Below, piece after piece: positions 62,614-64,000 of a DNA stretch of 64,000 bases (position 1 is the stretch's first letter; every line of letters starts with the position of its first letter). The translations under genes were made by a program, and so were the position numbers. The notes below the pieces were generated by a model. It did not search any database and was not told the origin of the DNA. It saw only the letters and a list, made by a program, of their open reading frames with translations. This DNA is from Paenibacillus sp. FSL W8-0426 (GTDB taxonomy: Bacteria > Bacillota > Bacilli > Paenibacillales > Paenibacillaceae): contig NZ_CP150203.1 in NCBI RefSeq assembly GCF_037969725.1, positions 3,240,001-3,304,000 of the forward strand. The letters run 5' to 3'.

Positions 62614-63861
62614 TTAAATCATAAGATCATCAACGGTTTTTAACAAGATGGAGGCGTTATGCCCGCCAAACCCAAAGGAATTTGACATACCGATCTTTAA
62701 ATTTGCCGTTCTGGCGCGATTCGGAACATAATCCAAGTCGCATTCGGAATCTGGCGATTCCAGGTTAATCGTCGGCGGGATGACACCCTGTTGCAAGGTT
62801 TTTACGAGGGCAATGGCTTCTACCGCCCCCGAAGCGCCAAACATATGGCCTGTCATCGATTTATTTGCAGTCACGGGGATGTGATAAGCCTGTTTGCCAA
62901 AAACCTGTTTTAATGCTGCTGTTTCAGAGCGGTCTCCAACCACTGTACTCGTTGCGTGGGCACTGATGACATCTACCTGCTCGGGGGAAAGCTGTGCTTC
63001 CGACAAAGCAGAACTCATCGCTCTTGCTGCACCTTCGCCGTCCGGCGGCGTAGCAACCATGTGATAGGCATCTGAACTAGCTCCATAACCGATGACTTCC
63101 GCAAGGATATTGGCCTTTCTTCGCAGAGCATGCGTGAGTGATTCGATAATCAGGATGCCGGAGCCTTCTGCCATCACAAACCCATCACGATTGGCATCGA
63201 ATGGACGGCTCGCCCGTTCCGGTTCCGTATTTCGCGTGGACAATGCGGTTGCATTGGCAAAACTGGCCAAGGCAATATCGGTCACGGCCGCTTCCGCTCC
63301 ACCTGCAATAATGACGTCCGAACGTCCGGATTGGATATTGTAAAAGGCTTCTCCGATCGCGGTATTTCCAATCGAACACGCGGTTACAGGCGACATGGTG
63401 GAGCCTTTCGCTCCGTATCGAATGCTGATGAATGCCGCCGCCATATTTGAAATCATCATGGGCACAAGGGTGGGGCTAATTCGCCCCGGTCCCCGCTGTT
63501 TAAGGACATGGCTTTGATCCATCAACGTTTGAATTCCTCCGACGCCTGATCCAACATAGACGCCCATTCGATTTCTATCCACCGTATCCAGATCCAGACC
63601 CGAATGCTGTATGGCTTCTTCCGCAGCTGCAAGGGCGAATTGACAGAATCGATCCATTTTGCGGGCTTCTTTGATGCCAAAGAGCAACGTTGGATCAAAA
63701 TCACGAACGACACCGGCAATCTTCACTTTATGATCGGATGAATCCAATATATCCAATGCAGAAATCCCCGATTTACCCTTAATAAGATTAGACCAAAATT
63801 GTTCTACATTGTTGCCGAGAGGGGAGATTACGCCCATTCCTGTAATTACGACTCTTTCCAT
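62614..63861 (-). CDS. fabF: Beta-ketoacyl-ACP synthase II
   Basis: Condensing enzyme of fatty-acid elongation, 415 residues, cytoplasmic. It joins malonyl-ACP to acyl-ACP. The thiolase-fold triad is visible: Cys162 in SPVTACSIGNTAIGE, His in ISAHATSTVVGD and His in NKSMTGHMFGASGAVE. The motif HATSTVVGD differs slightly from the common HGTSTPLGD, so a secondary FabF paralogue or a secondary-metabolism KAS is possible, though it stands without other synthase genes. GGAGG lies before the ATG. Confidence 0.93.
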   Translation of the reverse strand: MERVVITGMGVISPLGNNVEQFWSNLIKGKSGISALDILDSSDHKVKIAGVVRDFDPTLLFGIKEARKMDRFCQFALAAAEEAIQHSGLDLDTVDRNRMGVYVGSGVGGIQTLMDQSHVLKQRGPGRISPTLVPMMISNMAAAFISIRYGAKGSTMSPVTACSIGNTAIGEAFYNIQSGRSDVIIAGGAEAAVTDIALASFANATALSTRNTEPERASRPFDANRDGFVMAEGSGILIIESLTHALRRKANILAEVIGYGASSDAYHMVATPPDGEGAARAMSSALSEAQLSPEQVDVISAHATSTVVGDRSETAALKQVFGKQAYHIPVTANKSMTGHMFGASGAVEAIALVKTLQQGVIPPTINLESPDSECDLDYVPNRARTANLKIGMSNSFGFGGHNASILLKTVDDLMI

Positions 63862-64000
63862 AAATCAGATCCTCCTGAACGCAAATAAATTTGTGATTTA
63901 CGGATATCATGTCATGGTGTGTATCCTATTACAAGTTGTAGTTTATCCTAGTATAATTACTACTATCATCATTTCCGTATAAAAGCGTACAAGGAGGCCA
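63862..64000. promoter_or_regulatory. Divergent spacer at the window end
   Basis: AT-rich spacer that should contain the fabF promoter on the minus strand (a TATACT-like box near 63955). AAGGAGG at 63991-63997 is a ribosome binding site for a plus-strand gene that starts beyond the window. Confidence 0.5.

Overview
The window looks like a chromosomal stretch of a Paenibacillus or close relative (low-to-mid GC Firmicute). Supporting signs are strong AGGAGG-type ribosome binding sites, frequent GTG and TTG starts, a T-box leader before trpS, CUT1 sugar importers without their own ATPase, several membrane-bound or two-component AraC regulators of the YesS/YesMN kind, and many secreted plant-polysaccharide enzymes. 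No rRNA, tRNA, CRISPR array or prophage was seen.

Layout. 1-9.8 kb: a structured repeat-like element, an EamA permease, T-box-controlled trpS, a 42-residue basic protein, a YeiH-type exporter divergent from a LysR regulator, a barnase homologue carrying a lipobox, a tubby-like protein, an unknown helical protein, and an operon of PadR regulator, HAAS-pentapeptide protein and ABC exporter. 10-13.4 kb: rifamycin phosphotransferase with a structured leader, convergent with a methyltransferase. 13.5-25.8 kb: a pectin locus with a membrane-bound AraC regulator, two importer permeases in opposite orientation, a binding lipoprotein, and an 1897-residue secreted pectate lyase/pectin methylesterase. 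25.9-31.2 kb: a SufR-like regulator beside fragments of an HxlR regulator and an A-type Fe-S carrier, then a DrrAB-type exporter and a two-component system. 31.3-35.5 kb: a WYL regulator divergent from an effector-binding protein, a deletion scar joining half a LysR gene to half an EamA gene, and an MFS transporter. 35.6-45.2 kb: hemicellulose/pectin side-chain genes (AraC regulator, GH2, GH3, GH43, ArsR-type regulator). 45.3-48.3 kb: an ISL3-type element that appears to carry an MFS pump and an ArsR regulator as passengers. 48.6-60.0 kb: a GH26 mannanase with CBM35, X2 and CBM3 modules, an ArsR/AHSA1/VOC operon, and a YesMN-type two-component system convergent with a second CUT1 importer. 60.3-64 kb: a MATE pump divergent from a TetR regulator, then fabF.

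How it fits together. The dominant theme is capture and degradation of pectin, arabinoxylan and mannan: secreted multi-domain enzymes cut the polymers, lipoprotein-dependent importers take up oligomers, and intracellular-type GH2, GH3 and GH43 enzymes finish the job, each group beside its own regulator. A second theme is drug export and resistance (two DrrAB-like exporters, rifamycin phosphotransferase, MATE, MFS). Gene decay is a third theme: five gene remnants mark at least three deletion or decay sites. The transposase of the ISL3 element has Asn where related proteins usually carry the first catalytic Asp, so it may be inactive. Substrates and regulatory links are inferred from family knowledge and gene order; nothing here was checked against a database.
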